Shown piece by piece: positions 8,253-16,744 of a DNA stretch of 64,000 nt. Source of the stretch: Dehalococcoidia bacterium (GTDB lineage: Bacteria; Chloroflexota; Dehalococcoidia; UBA2979); NCBI GenBank assembly GCA_009379925.1, contig WHSU01000007.1, positions 1-64,000 of the forward strand. Direction: 5' to 3'. The stretch's first letter is position 1. Each line of letters begins with the position of its first letter. The position numbers were made by a program, and so were the translations under genes. The notes under the pieces are model-generated. The model searched no databases and was not told the DNA's origin. It saw only the letters and a program-made list of their open reading frames with translations.

Positions 8253-8463
8253 CGACCGCTCCTTCTACTGCTCCGCCTGAGGTGGCTTGTTCTGCCCGGC
8301 TGCCGCCCGTCCTCCCGGCGCTCGATGCGAGGGGAGAGGGAGACGGCGCGCACGAGGCGGAACGCTCCGGGCCGTCGGTCTGCGGAGGCGGACGGGCGGC
8401 CAGTTCGGTTCGCGCTCCGACCTGATTCCCGGCGAAGCCGGCAGCGGGTCGCGACCGTCGCGC
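8253..8463 (-). other. long 5' leader of the thiolase operon, no gene seen
   Basis: Between the DUF35 start and the minus-strand promoter there are about 205 nt with no credible ORF. It contains a small CCGGC-GAA-GCCGG hairpin near 8430 and several purine-rich runs. I could not match it to a known riboswitch; in particular no cobalamin-box-like core was found. Confidence 0.3.
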
Positions 8464-8493
8464 ACTCTAACGATCTCGCCCGACGCCGGTCAA
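8464..8493 (-). promoter_or_regulatory. promoter of the DUF35-thiolase operon
   Basis: On the minus strand, -35 TTGACC (8488-8493) and -10 TAGAGT (8464-8469) lie 18 bp apart. It is divergent from the nuo promoter, with about 60 bp between the two -35 boxes. Confidence 0.55.
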
Positions 8494-8551
8494 CATTCGC
8501 CACGGTGATGGAGCCCCCGTGAAGCCCAACCGGCGACCTCTTACGCGTTCA

Positions 8552-8580
8552 TTGCGCCCCCTATAGGCCCGTGCTACATT
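8552..8580 (+). promoter_or_regulatory. promoter of the nuo operon
   Basis: -35 TTGCGC (8552-8557) and -10 TACATT (8575-8580) are separated by 17 bp, with a TG dinucleotide at the extended -10 position. Predicted transcription start is near 8587, leaving a leader of about 58 nt before the nuoA GTG. Confidence 0.6.
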
Positions 8581-8644
8581 CGCGCACGATTTCACGAGCG
8601 CCCAGGGCAACGCCCATTGCATCATCACTGGCAGGGGGCACCAC

Positions 8645-9019
8645 GTGATCCCGGAGCAGTTCGGGCGCGTCGCAATCCTCATCGCCCTTGCGCTGGCGTT
8701 CCCAGCGCTACCCCTCCTCGCGTCCTGGGCGTTCCACAAGTTCCGGCTGCGTCCAGACAACCCGAACCCCGTGAAACAGGCGACCTATGAGTGTGGCGTG
8801 GAGGCCGAAGGCGGCTCCTGGGGGCAGTTCAACGCGCGGTACTACATCTTCGCCATCGGGTTCGTGATCTTCGACGTGGAGGTCATCTTCCTCTTCCCCT
8901 GGGCCACCATCCACGCCGAACAGCCCCTGGGCACCATCCTGAAGGCCGCCCTCTTCGTCGGCGTCCTTGCGCTCGGCCTCGCATACGCGTGGAGGCGGCG
9001 AGCGCTGGAGTGGCGGTAG
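8645..9019 (+). CDS. nuoA: NADH-quinone oxidoreductase subunit A
   Basis: A 124-residue, three-helix membrane subunit of complex I, at the junction between the hydrophilic arm and the proton-pumping arm. Diagnostic motifs are YECGVE with its acidic residue (about 46-51) and [11 protein letters not shown] in the second helix. The GTG start at 8645 is preceded by AGGGGG. It is the first gene of the operon. nuoB, which normally follows, is missing: the next gene, nuoC, starts 1 nt after the nuoA stop. Confidence 0.95.
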   Translation: MIPEQFGRVAILIALALAFPALPLLASWAFHKFRLRPDNPNPVKQATYECGVEAEGGSWGQFNARYYIFAIGFVIFDVEVIFLFPWATIHAEQPLGTILKAALFVGVLALGLAYAWRRRALEWR

Positions 9020-9020
9020 C

Positions 9021-9635
9021 GTGCCGAAGGGACCCACCCAGCTCGATGGACATCTCGTCGCGGAGCGCCTCGGCCAGGCGTTGCCAGGCATCGTCCAGCG
9101 CTCCACGGACGAGTGGGTCGAGGTGCGACCCGAGCGGCTCCAGGAGGCGCTCCGCTGGCTGCACGACTCCGAGGAGTTCGACGCGGCTCAACTCAGCAAC
9201 TGCTGCGGCGTCGACCGACACCATCACTTCGAGATGGTCTACCACCTGCAGTCGCTCGACCTGAACCACCAGATCGTGGTCAAGGCGATCGTGCTCGACC
9301 ACGATCGGCCCTCGCTGCCAAGCGCGTACCCGGTGTACAAGGGCGCGCTGCTCCAGGAACGCGAGGTCTACGACCTCATGGGCATCGAGTTCGAGGGACA
9401 CCCGGACCTCCGCCGCATCTTTCTGTGGGACGGTTTCCCCGGCCACCCGCTGCGCAAGGACTTCCTGGGCATCGGCGCCGGCCTGACCTCCGGGCTCGCG
9501 CGCTTCCCCTACGAGGACAAGACGGACCCCGACCGCATCATGAACCCGCCCGAGAGCATGCGCGCCGCCGCACAGGAGCCCGAGGCGGGCTCGCAGGAGC
9601 CGTCGCCGGAATGGCGTGGGGAGCAGCACCCATGA
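9021..9635 (+). CDS. nuoC: NADH-quinone oxidoreductase subunit C
   Basis: A 204-residue subunit of the Q module, 30-kDa family. The hallmark [20 protein letters not shown] followed by [12 protein letters not shown] is intact near the C-terminus. Length is in the usual range, with an acidic tail after DPDRI. The GTG start at 9021 sits 1 nt after nuoA. Its stop overlaps the nuoD start by 4 nt (ATGA). It is a separate protein, not a NuoCD fusion. Confidence 0.94.
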   Translation: MPKGPTQLDGHLVAERLGQALPGIVQRSTDEWVEVRPERLQEALRWLHDSEEFDAAQLSNCCGVDRHHHFEMVYHLQSLDLNHQIVVKAIVLDHDRPSLPSAYPVYKGALLQEREVYDLMGIEFEGHPDLRRIFLWDGFPGHPLRKDFLGIGAGLTSGLARFPYEDKTDPDRIMNPPESMRAAAQEPEAGSQEPSPEWRGEQHP

Positions 9636-10735
9636 CTACCGCGAGCGAGCCCTACGTCCTGAACATCGGTCCGCAGCACCCCTCGACGCATGGGGTGTTC
9701 CGGCTGCGCGTCGTGATGGACGGCGAGCGCATCCAGGACATGGACATGATCGTCGGCTACCTCCATCGCTCCATGGAGAAGCTCGCCGAGGAACGCACCT
9801 ACACCCAGAACATCCCGTTCACCGACCGCGCGGACTACCTGGCCGCCATGACGGGCAACCTTGGCCTCTGCGTCGCCGCCGAGCAGCTCTCGGGCGTCGA
9901 GGTGCCGGAGCGCGCGGAGTACCTGCGTGTGATCTTCGCGGAGCTGCAGCGCATCGCGAGCCACGCGATGGCGAACGGCACGCTCGTGAGCGACGCCGGC
10001 GCCTGGCAGACGCCGCTGCTTTATATGTTCCGCGAGCGCGAGAAGATCCTCGACCTGTTCGAGATGACGTGTGGCGCGCGCCTGACGACCAACTACATGC
10101 GCATCGGTGGCGTCGCCTTCGACCCGCCGCCTGAATTCTGGCCGGCGTTGCGCGAGCTGGTGGACGAACTGCCGGAACGCATCGATGAGTACGCGGAGTT
10201 GCTGACGGACAACGAGATCTTCGTCGCACGGACGCGAGGCATCGGCGTGATCTCCGCGGCGGACGCCATCAACGGCTCGCTGGTCGGCCCCGCGCTCCGA
10301 GGCTCCGGCGTACCGTGGGACCTGCGCAAGGCAGAGCCGTACGCCGTCTACGACCGCTTCGACTTCGAGATCCCGGTCGGCCGCACGGGCGACGTCTACG
10401 ACCGCTTCATGGTGCGGCTGGAGGAGACAAAGCAGTCCACCCGCATCATCCGGCAGGCGATGGATCAGATTCCGGAGGGTCCGCACAAGACGCAGATCCC
10501 CCTGGCCCTACGGCCCGAGCCCGGCGAGGTGTACGGTCGCGTCGAGGGGCCGCGAGGCGAGATCGGCTTCTACCTCGTGTCGGATGGTGGTCCGGCGCCG
10601 TACCGCTTCCACCTCCGCGCGCCGTCGTTCATCAACCTCTCGCTGCTGCGCGAGCTGGCGGTCGGCTCGTCTCTACCGGACGCGGTGGTCACACTGGGCT
10701 CGATCGACATCGTGGTCGGGGAGATTGACCGATGA
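9632..10735 (+). CDS. nuoD: NADH-quinone oxidoreductase subunit D
   Basis: A 367-residue 49-kDa-family subunit that forms the quinone cavity with NuoB. Motifs: [13 protein letters not shown] at the N-terminus with the quinone-site His, [11 protein letters not shown], the [19 protein letters not shown] signature, and the C-terminal [13 protein letters not shown]. All are complete, so the gene looks functional. It overlaps nuoC and nuoH by 4 nt each, indicating translational coupling. Confidence 0.95.
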   Translation: MTTASEPYVLNIGPQHPSTHGVFRLRVVMDGERIQDMDMIVGYLHRSMEKLAEERTYTQNIPFTDRADYLAAMTGNLGLCVAAEQLSGVEVPERAEYLRVIFAELQRIASHAMANGTLVSDAGAWQTPLLYMFREREKILDLFEMTCGARLTTNYMRIGGVAFDPPPEFWPALRELVDELPERIDEYAELLTDNEIFVARTRGIGVISAADAINGSLVGPALRGSGVPWDLRKAEPYAVYDRFDFEIPVGRTGDVYDRFMVRLEETKQSTRIIRQAMDQIPEGPHKTQIPLALRPEPGEVYGRVEGPRGEIGFYLVSDGGPAPYRFHLRAPSFINLSLLRELAVGSSLPDAVVTLGSIDIVVGEIDR

Positions 10736-12207
10736 ACGAGCAGTCCGTCGGCAAGATCCGCGCCGGCGAGATCCCCAGCATGCCGCCCGCGCAGGGCCTC
10801 CCTGCCACGCCCATGGCGCGGCAGATCATCGAGCACGGGACGCTGCGCACGAAGATGGACGCGACGCCCACGCCGCGCAAGGTGATGGGTGCCATCGGGC
10901 TGCTCGTATTCCTGGCCGTGAACGCCGCGATCGCCTACGTGGTGATCGACGGACGCCTCGACGGTCGGTGGTACGACATCCGCGACCTCGGTGTCGGAGT
11001 AGGCGAACTGCGCGAGTGGCTCAGCGACGAGGGCGCGCCGGCCTGGGTCGAGTACTGGGCGACCGGCATCATCGGTGGGGTCGGGATCCTCAGTGTCCTC
11101 GGTGGCTGGCTGCTCATCGGTTCCTGGGTGGAACGGCGCGTAATCGCGCTGTTCCAGATCCGGCGCGGCCCGAACCGCCACGGGCCGTTCGGGCTGCTAC
11201 AGCCGCTCGCGGACGCGATCAAGCTGATTCAGAAGGAAGTCCTGGTTCCGCGCGGTGCGGACCGCTTCCTCTATTTCCTGCCGCCCGTCCTGATCTTCAT
11301 CCCGGCGATGCTCGGCTGGGGGCCCGTGCCGTGGGCCAAGAACATGGCTTACGTGGACATCAACGTGGGGCTGCTCTACACCGTCGCGATCAGCTCGCTG
11401 GCGGTGATCGCGGTGTTCATCGCCGGGTGGTCCTCGAACAATCACTACGCGTTGCTGGGCGCGATGCGCACGGTCGCGATGATGATCTGCTACGAGATCC
11501 CGGTCAGCCTTGCGCTGTTGACGGTCGTCCTGTTGACCGGGTCGCTCCAGCTGTCCGAGATCGTTGCGTGGCAGGCGAGCCACAACGTCTGGCTCATCTT
11601 CATCGTGCCGTTCGCGGCCTTCACCTACCTCTTCTCCTCCACAGCCGAGATCAATCGCACACCGAACGACATCGCGGAGGCAGAGTCCGAGATCGTCGCC
11701 GGCTTCCACACGGAGTACTCCGGCATGAAGGCCGGGCTCTTCCTTGCCGTCGAGATGGGGAACGCGCTCCTCATCGGGGCGCTGATGGCCACGTTCTTCA
11801 TGGGCGGCTACACGCTGTTCGGCCTGGAGGAGTGGGTGCCCGGCTACCTGATCCTCCTGGGGAAGACCACCGCGATGTACCTGGTCTTCGTCTGGCTGCG
11901 GGCCACCTTGCCGCGGTTCCGGCTGGACCAGCTGATGGGCTACGCGTGGAAGTTCCTGATCCCCCTGGCCATCCTGCAGGTCTTCGTGGTCGCCATCGAG
12001 GCGTCCATCTTCGCCCGCTGGGACGTGCCCGGCGTCGTCTCGCTGACGTTGTTTGCGGTCGTGAACCTGGCGATCACGGCGGCTCTGGTGCGCGGCTGGG
12101 CGCAGGCGATCGGCTACTCGCCGAAGGGTGGGGCCGGCGCCATGCCCCTCCTCGCCACTGTCACCGGTGGCCTGAAGGCGGCCGAGCGCATGCGGGCGGC
12201 GGGCTAA
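10732..12207 (+). CDS. nuoH: NADH-quinone oxidoreductase subunit H, with N-terminal extension
   Basis: A 491-residue membrane subunit lining the quinone tunnel. The core is recognised by WVERRVIALFQIRRGPNRHG and the FHTEYSGMKAGLFL segment. It is longer than typical NuoH (about 320-400 residues): residues 1-110 form an extension with a hydrophilic start, an extra hydrophobic helix at about 52-72, and an acidic stretch. The start at 10732 overlaps nuoD by ATGA, so the extension is probably real. No nuoI follows; nuoJ starts at the stop codon. Confidence 0.93.
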   Translation: MNEQSVGKIRAGEIPSMPPAQGLPATPMARQIIEHGTLRTKMDATPTPRKVMGAIGLLVFLAVNAAIAYVVIDGRLDGRWYDIRDLGVGVGELREWLSDEGAPAWVEYWATGIIGGVGILSVLGGWLLIGSWVERRVIALFQIRRGPNRHGPFGLLQPLADAIKLIQKEVLVPRGADRFLYFLPPVLIFIPAMLGWGPVPWAKNMAYVDINVGLLYTVAISSLAVIAVFIAGWSSNNHYALLGAMRTVAMMICYEIPVSLALLTVVLLTGSLQLSEIVAWQASHNVWLIFIVPFAAFTYLFSSTAEINRTPNDIAEAESEIVAGFHTEYSGMKAGLFLAVEMGNALLIGALMATFFMGGYTLFGLEEWVPGYLILLGKTTAMYLVFVWLRATLPRFRLDQLMGYAWKFLIPLAILQVFVVAIEASIFARWDVPGVVSLTLFAVVNLAITAALVRGWAQAIGYSPKGGAGAMPLLATVTGGLKAAERMRAAG

Positions 12208-12785
12208 TGGAGTCCACCGGGATCGTCGTCGCGTTCTGGGTGCTGTCCGCCCTCACGATCGGCGCGGGCCTCGCCGTGTTCCTCTCGCGGAACCTCGTGC
12301 ACGCGATCATGTTCCTGATCCTCGCCTTCCTCGGGATGGCGGGTCTGTTCGTGACGCTCTCGGCGGACTTCATCGCGGTGGCGCAGGTGCTGATTTACGC
12401 CGGTGCGATCTCCGTGCTCCTCGTGTTCGCCGTCATGCTTACGCCGCTCGCGTCCCGTGATAACGCGAACTCCCTGTACGTCGTCCCGGGCGTCCTCGCG
12501 GGGCTGGCCCTCGCGGCCATCGTCGGCTTCGTGGCGTTCGAGGCGGACTGGGCTGCGCTGTCCGGCGCGGCGGCCGATCAGCGCGCCTCCGGCGCGACGA
12601 TCGAGGTGATCGGCGACCTGCTCATCGGGCGCTACGTGCTGGCCTTCGAGATCGCGTCCATCCTCTTGCTCTTCGCCCTGCTCGGGGCCATCGTGCTCGT
12701 CCATGAGCGCACGGAACCCGCCGTCGAGGTGGAGCCCGGCGCGGCCGGCGGCGAGCTGGCGCGGGAATCGCGGGAGCCGGCATGA
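12207..12785 (+). CDS. nuoJ: NADH-quinone oxidoreductase subunit J
   Basis: A 192-residue protein with about five transmembrane helices; it contributes to the proton path beside NuoK. The conserved helix 3 stretch VAQVLIYAGAISVLLVFAVM is present (about 54-73). The start codon overlaps the nuoH stop as TAATG. A hydrophilic segment of about 20 residues lies between helices 4 and 5. Confidence 0.93.
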   Translation: MESTGIVVAFWVLSALTIGAGLAVFLSRNLVHAIMFLILAFLGMAGLFVTLSADFIAVAQVLIYAGAISVLLVFAVMLTPLASRDNANSLYVVPGVLAGLALAAIVGFVAFEADWAALSGAAADQRASGATIEVIGDLLIGRYVLAFEIASILLLFALLGAIVLVHERTEPAVEVEPGAAGGELARESREPA

Positions 12786-13108
12786 GCGTCGAGCTGGGAC
12801 ACTACCTCGCCGTCTCGGGCATCGTCTTCGGCATCGGCGTGGCGGTGGCGCTCTCCAAGCGCAACGCCATCGCGGTGCTGATGGGCGTCGAGTTGATGCT
12901 CAACGCCGTGAACCTGACGCTGCTCTCCTTCTCGCGGTTCAGCACGGCCTTCGGGCCGGACGACGAGCCGCTGACCGGACACGTCTTCGTCGTCTTCGTC
13001 CTCACCGTCGCGGCCGCTGAGGCGGCCGTCGCGCTCGCCATGGCCGTGCTGGTCTACCGGCGCCGCGAGACGGTGGACCTGGACCGCATCAACCTGTTGC
13101 GCTGGTAG
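12782..13108 (+). CDS. nuoK: NADH-quinone oxidoreductase subunit K
   Basis: A 108-residue, three-helix antiporter-like subunit. Helix 2 contains GVELMLNAVNLTLL with the essential membrane Glu, and a second acidic residue lies in helix 3 (AAAEAAVALA). It overlaps nuoJ by 4 nt. Confidence 0.94.
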   Translation: MSVELGHYLAVSGIVFGIGVAVALSKRNAIAVLMGVELMLNAVNLTLLSFSRFSTAFGPDDEPLTGHVFVVFVLTVAAAEAAVALAMAVLVYRRRETVDLDRINLLRW

Positions 13109-13126
13109 CGGCCGGGAGGCGCGGGC

Positions 13127-13315
13127 ATGTGGGTGAAATTCATGGAGGTCCCGGACGGCTACGCAGCCGCCACGTGGCGCGAGCTGTTCAGCGCCGAGGC
13201 GCTCAGCGTCCGCATCATCCCTCCGCTGGAGTCGGGTTCGATGCGCGACGCGCGCGAGTTATGGGTGCCGGACGGCAAGACGCACGTGGCGCGTGAAGTG
13301 TTGAACAAGGTCTAG
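13127..13315 (+). CDS. small DUF2007-like protein inside the nuo operon
   Basis: A 62-residue soluble protein between nuoK and nuoL. The start at 13127 has a good GGGAGG site and the stop abuts the nuoL ATG, so it is clearly part of the operon. The pattern MWVKF-x-VPDGYxAATWRELFSAE...ELWVPDGKTHVAREVL resembles the small DUF2007 (putative signal-transducing) fold: a short beta strand, a helix, then LWVPxxxxxxAREVL. No homologue in canonical complex I is known to me. Function is unknown; it could be an assembly or regulatory factor. Family assignment is tentative. Confidence 0.6.
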   Translation: MWVKFMEVPDGYAAATWRELFSAEALSVRIIPPLESGSMRDARELWVPDGKTHVAREVLNKV

Positions 13316-15259
13316 ATGTTCCTTCCCGACATCCCCGAGGCGGCCGTCTGGGCCATCTATTTCGCGCCGCTGGCGTCGTTCCTGCTGATCGTCGGCTTCC
13401 TCTGGCGCCGTCCGCTCGAGGCCGGCCGGCTGACGATCTTCGCGATCGGCCTCTCGTGGGTGCTCGCGCTATGGGCGCTCGACACCTCGATCGGCCTGGA
13501 CGGCGAGCCGGCGGCGTTCGAGCCACACGCGTGGTTCACGCTGTTCGACCTCGATATCTCGTTCGGCATCAGACTGGACGGCTTGAGTGCCGTGATGCTG
13601 TTCGTCGTCACCTCGGTGTCGCTGCTCGTGCAGGTCTATTCGACGGGCTACATGCACGGTGACACCGGGTACTCCCGCTACTTCGCCTTCATGTCGCTCT
13701 TCACGATGTCCATGCTCGGCCTCGTCATGGCATCGAGCCTGCTGCAGCTCTTCATCCACTGGGAGCTGGTGGGCCTGACGTCCTACCTGCTGATCGGCTT
13801 CTGGTTCCACCGGCCCTCGGCGGCCGCGGCGGCGAAGAAGGCGTTTATCGTCACCCGCTTCGGCGACTTTGGCTTCCTGGTCGCGGTCGTGCTGATCTGG
13901 GTGAAGACCGGCGGTGTCTTCGACATCGCCGAGATCAACGAGCTGGCGGCGGGCCTCTCCGCTGCCTTGCTGACGGGCTTCACACTGGGGATCTTGTCCG
14001 GGGCGGTGGGCAAGTCCGCGCAGTTCCCACTGCACTTCTGGTTGCCGGACGCGATGGAGGGCCCGACGCCGGTCTCCTCGCTGGTGCACTCCGCGACGAT
14101 GGTCGCGGCGGGCGTGTACCTGCTCGCGCGCTTCTTCCCGGCGATCGAGGCGGCGCCGGGCGGTGTACACACGACGATTGCCTACATCGGGGGCTTCACG
14201 GCGATCTTCGCCGCCTCCATGGGCATCGTGATGACGGACATCAAGCGGGTACTGGCGTACTCGACGATCTCGCAGCTGGGCTACATGGTGATGGCGATCG
14301 GCCTCGGCGGGTACGTCGCCGCGATCTTCCACCTCTTCACGCACGCGTTCTTCAAGTCGCTGCTCTTCCAGGGCTCGGGCTCCGTGAACCACGCAACGGG
14401 CACATTCGACATGCGCCTCATGGGCGGCCTGCGCCACTCGATGCCGATCACGTTCTGGACGTTTGTGGTCGGCTCCCTGTCGCTGGCGGGGATCTTTCCG
14501 CTGGCCGGATTCTGGAGCAAGGACGAAGTCCTGCTGGACGCCTGGCACGAGGATAAGATCCTGTTCGCCGTCGGCGTGGCCGTGGCGTTCATGACGGCGT
14601 TGTACATGTTCCGCGCCATCTTCATGACCTTCTTCGGCGAGTACCGCGGCGGCGAGCCGGCCGAGTCCCACGGCGACGCCGAGGCGCATGACGAGCACCA
14701 CGCAGGTCCGCACGAGTCGCCGGCCTCGATGTGGGCGCCGCTCGTGATCCTCTCGATCCCCGCGATATTCATTGGCCTCGTGGCGTTCCTCGACTTCGGT
14801 GTCCTCATCGAAGGGGCGATCCCCGAGGAGTTGCGTCACTTCGAGGGTGTACACGTCGATGGGGTTGTCCTGGTCGCCTCGACGGTCGCCGCGCTCGGCG
14901 GTATCGGGGCTGCGGCCGCCATCTACTTCGCCGGGCAGCCGTCGCCGGACGTGCTCCGACAGGCCCTCGGGCCACTGCACCGCCTGGTCGAGCGCAAGTA
15001 CTACGTCGATGAGGTCGCCGAGGACGGTGCGGTCCGGGGCTTCCTCTACAACGGCGCCGGGCGCGCTGCCGCGGCGTTCGACCGGGTCGTCGTGGACGGC
15101 GTGGTGAACGGCGTCGGCATGGCGACGCGCACACTGGGCGACGGCCTGCGACGTGTGCAGACCGGGCAGATGCAGGCGTACACCTCGCTGTACCTCGTCG
15201 GCGTCGTGGTGGCCGTCGTGGTGCTGTTCGCCGTCAGCGGCGACGTGCTCGAGCGATAG
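13316..15259 (+). CDS. nuoL: NADH-quinone oxidoreductase subunit L
   Basis: A 647-residue antiporter-like proton-pumping subunit at the distal end of the membrane arm, with about 16 helices plus a lateral helix. Key features are the Glu of HWELVGLTSYLLIGFW, the KSAQFPLHFWLPDAMEGPTP loop with its Lys, and DIKRVLAYSTISQLGYM. A His/Glu-rich loop lies near residues 445-468. The ATG follows directly on the stop of the small upstream ORF. Length is normal for the family. Confidence 0.95.
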   Translation: MFLPDIPEAAVWAIYFAPLASFLLIVGFLWRRPLEAGRLTIFAIGLSWVLALWALDTSIGLDGEPAAFEPHAWFTLFDLDISFGIRLDGLSAVMLFVVTSVSLLVQVYSTGYMHGDTGYSRYFAFMSLFTMSMLGLVMASSLLQLFIHWELVGLTSYLLIGFWFHRPSAAAAAKKAFIVTRFGDFGFLVAVVLIWVKTGGVFDIAEINELAAGLSAALLTGFTLGILSGAVGKSAQFPLHFWLPDAMEGPTPVSSLVHSATMVAAGVYLLARFFPAIEAAPGGVHTTIAYIGGFTAIFAASMGIVMTDIKRVLAYSTISQLGYMVMAIGLGGYVAAIFHLFTHAFFKSLLFQGSGSVNHATGTFDMRLMGGLRHSMPITFWTFVVGSLSLAGIFPLAGFWSKDEVLLDAWHEDKILFAVGVAVAFMTALYMFRAIFMTFFGEYRGGEPAESHGDAEAHDEHHAGPHESPASMWAPLVILSIPAIFIGLVAFLDFGVLIEGAIPEELRHFEGVHVDGVVLVASTVAALGGIGAAAAIYFAGQPSPDVLRQALGPLHRLVERKYYVDEVAEDGAVRGFLYNGAGRAAAAFDRVVVDGVVNGVGMATRTLGDGLRRVQTGQMQAYTSLYLVGVVVAVVVLFAVSGDVLER

Positions 15260-15271
15260 GGGAGACGCCAG

Positions 15272-16744
15272 GTGCTGACGCTGTTCTTGCTGCTCCCGCT
15301 CGCCGGCGCCGTGCTGGCGCTGATCCTGCCAAAGGAACGGGAGCAGGATGCGAAGTGGATCGCGCTGGTGTTCTCCGGCCTAGCGTTCGCGGTCTCGATC
15401 CTGGTCTTCGTGCGCTTCGACCCCTCGGTAGAGGGCTACCAGTTCGTCGACCGCTTCGAGTGGATCCGCGCCGGCGACGCCGGCTTCTCCGTCCAGTACG
15501 CGCTGGGCGTGGACGGCCTGTCCGCGCCGCTGGTGCTGCTGCTCGGTCTGCTCAGCGTCGTGTCCGTCCTCATCTCTTTCGGCGTCGAGCTGCGCGTCAA
15601 GGAGTACTTCGCCTGGCTGCTCCTCCTGGAGACGGCCGTCGCCGGCGTCTTCATGTCGCTCGACCTCATCCAGTTCTTCGTGTTCTGGGAGCTCGAGCTG
15701 CTGCCCATGTACCTGCTGATCAGCATCTGGGGCAGCGGGCGCAAAGAGTACAGCGCCATGAAGTTCCTGCTGTACACGATCACCGGGTCGGCGTTCATGC
15801 TCGTGGGCTTCCTGGTGCTCGGGTTGCAGGCCGGGACCTTCGACATCGCGCAACTGACGGCGAACCCGCCGGACGACGCGCTGGTCCCCCTCGCGGTGAT
15901 CTTCTGGGCGATCATGCTCGCCTTCCTGGTGAAGCTGCCGGTGTTCCCGGTCCACACCTGGCTGCCGGACGCGCACACCGATGCGCCAACGGCCGTCTCC
16001 GTCATGCTCGCGGGCGTCCTGCTGAAGATGGGCGGCTACGGCATCCTGCGCATCGCGCTGCCGATCCTGCCGGAGCAGGCACAGGACTTCCGAGTGGTGC
16101 TCGCCGCGCTCGCCGGCTTCTCCGTGATCTACGGCGCCGTCATCACCCTGCGCCAGCAAGACTTGAAACGCCTGGTCGCCTATTCCTCCGTGTCGCACAT
16201 GGGCTACGTGCTGCTGGGCGTCTCCGCCATGGGCGCCGTCGGCTTCTCCGGCGCGGCGCTTCAGATGTTCACGCACGGCACGATCACCGGCCTGCTCTTC
16301 GTCATGGTCGGCCTGATCTACGATCGCACCCACACGAGGGAGATCGGCGAGATGAGCGGCCTGATACACCGCATGCCGCTGATCGGCACCGTGATGCTAC
16401 TTGCCGGGCTCGCCTCGCTGGGCCTGCCCGGTATGTCCGGCTTCGTCGCCGAACTGACCACGTTCCTCGGGACCTTCGATGCACACCCGGCCGCCACCAT
16501 CGCCGCCATCTTTGGCGTCGTGCTGAGCGCGGGCTACATCCTGTGGATGGTGGAGCGCATCTTCCACGGACCGCCCACCGAGCGCTGGGCGCACCTGCCT
16601 GACGCCACCGCCTGGTGGGAGCGCACCGCCATGGGCGCGCTCGTGCTCTTCATCCTCGCCATCGGCATCTACCCGGCGCTGATCACGGAGGCCGTGGAGA
16701 GCGGCATCGCCCCGATCGCGGCGATCGTGGAGGCGGGCGCATGA
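15272..16744 (+). CDS. nuoM: NADH-quinone oxidoreductase subunit M
   Basis: A 490-residue antiporter-like subunit, about 14 helices. WELELLPMYLLI carries the conserved Glu, KLPVFPVHTWLPDAHTDAPT the conserved Lys, and DLKRLVAYSSVSHMGYVLLG is the usual helix-8 motif. The GTG start at 15272 has AGGGGA upstream. It overlaps nuoN by 4 nt. Confidence 0.95.
   Translation: MLTLFLLLPLAGAVLALILPKEREQDAKWIALVFSGLAFAVSILVFVRFDPSVEGYQFVDRFEWIRAGDAGFSVQYALGVDGLSAPLVLLLGLLSVVSVLISFGVELRVKEYFAWLLLLETAVAGVFMSLDLIQFFVFWELELLPMYLLISIWGSGRKEYSAMKFLLYTITGSAFMLVGFLVLGLQAGTFDIAQLTANPPDDALVPLAVIFWAIMLAFLVKLPVFPVHTWLPDAHTDAPTAVSVMLAGVLLKMGGYGILRIALPILPEQAQDFRVVLAALAGFSVIYGAVITLRQQDLKRLVAYSSVSHMGYVLLGVSAMGAVGFSGAALQMFTHGTITGLLFVMVGLIYDRTHTREIGEMSGLIHRMPLIGTVMLLAGLASLGLPGMSGFVAELTTFLGTFDAHPAATIAAIFGVVLSAGYILWMVERIFHGPPTERWAHLPDATAWWERTAMGALVLFILAIGIYPALITEAVESGIAPIAAIVEAGA

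Noticed and set aside
8400-8440. tRNA T-arm (GGTTCGCGCTCC)
   Set aside because: The invariant A of the T-loop is missing and there is no acceptor stem or anticodon arm around it.
8253-8463. Cobalamin riboswitch before the thiolase operon
   Set aside because: Some GGGAA-like bases occur, but the CCxGCCACTG core and B12 box are missing.
13469-14980. A 503-codon open frame opposite nuoL, with similar long frames opposite nuoM and nuoJ
   Set aside because: These mirror strongly conserved complex I genes and have low-complexity Arg/Asp/His composition.
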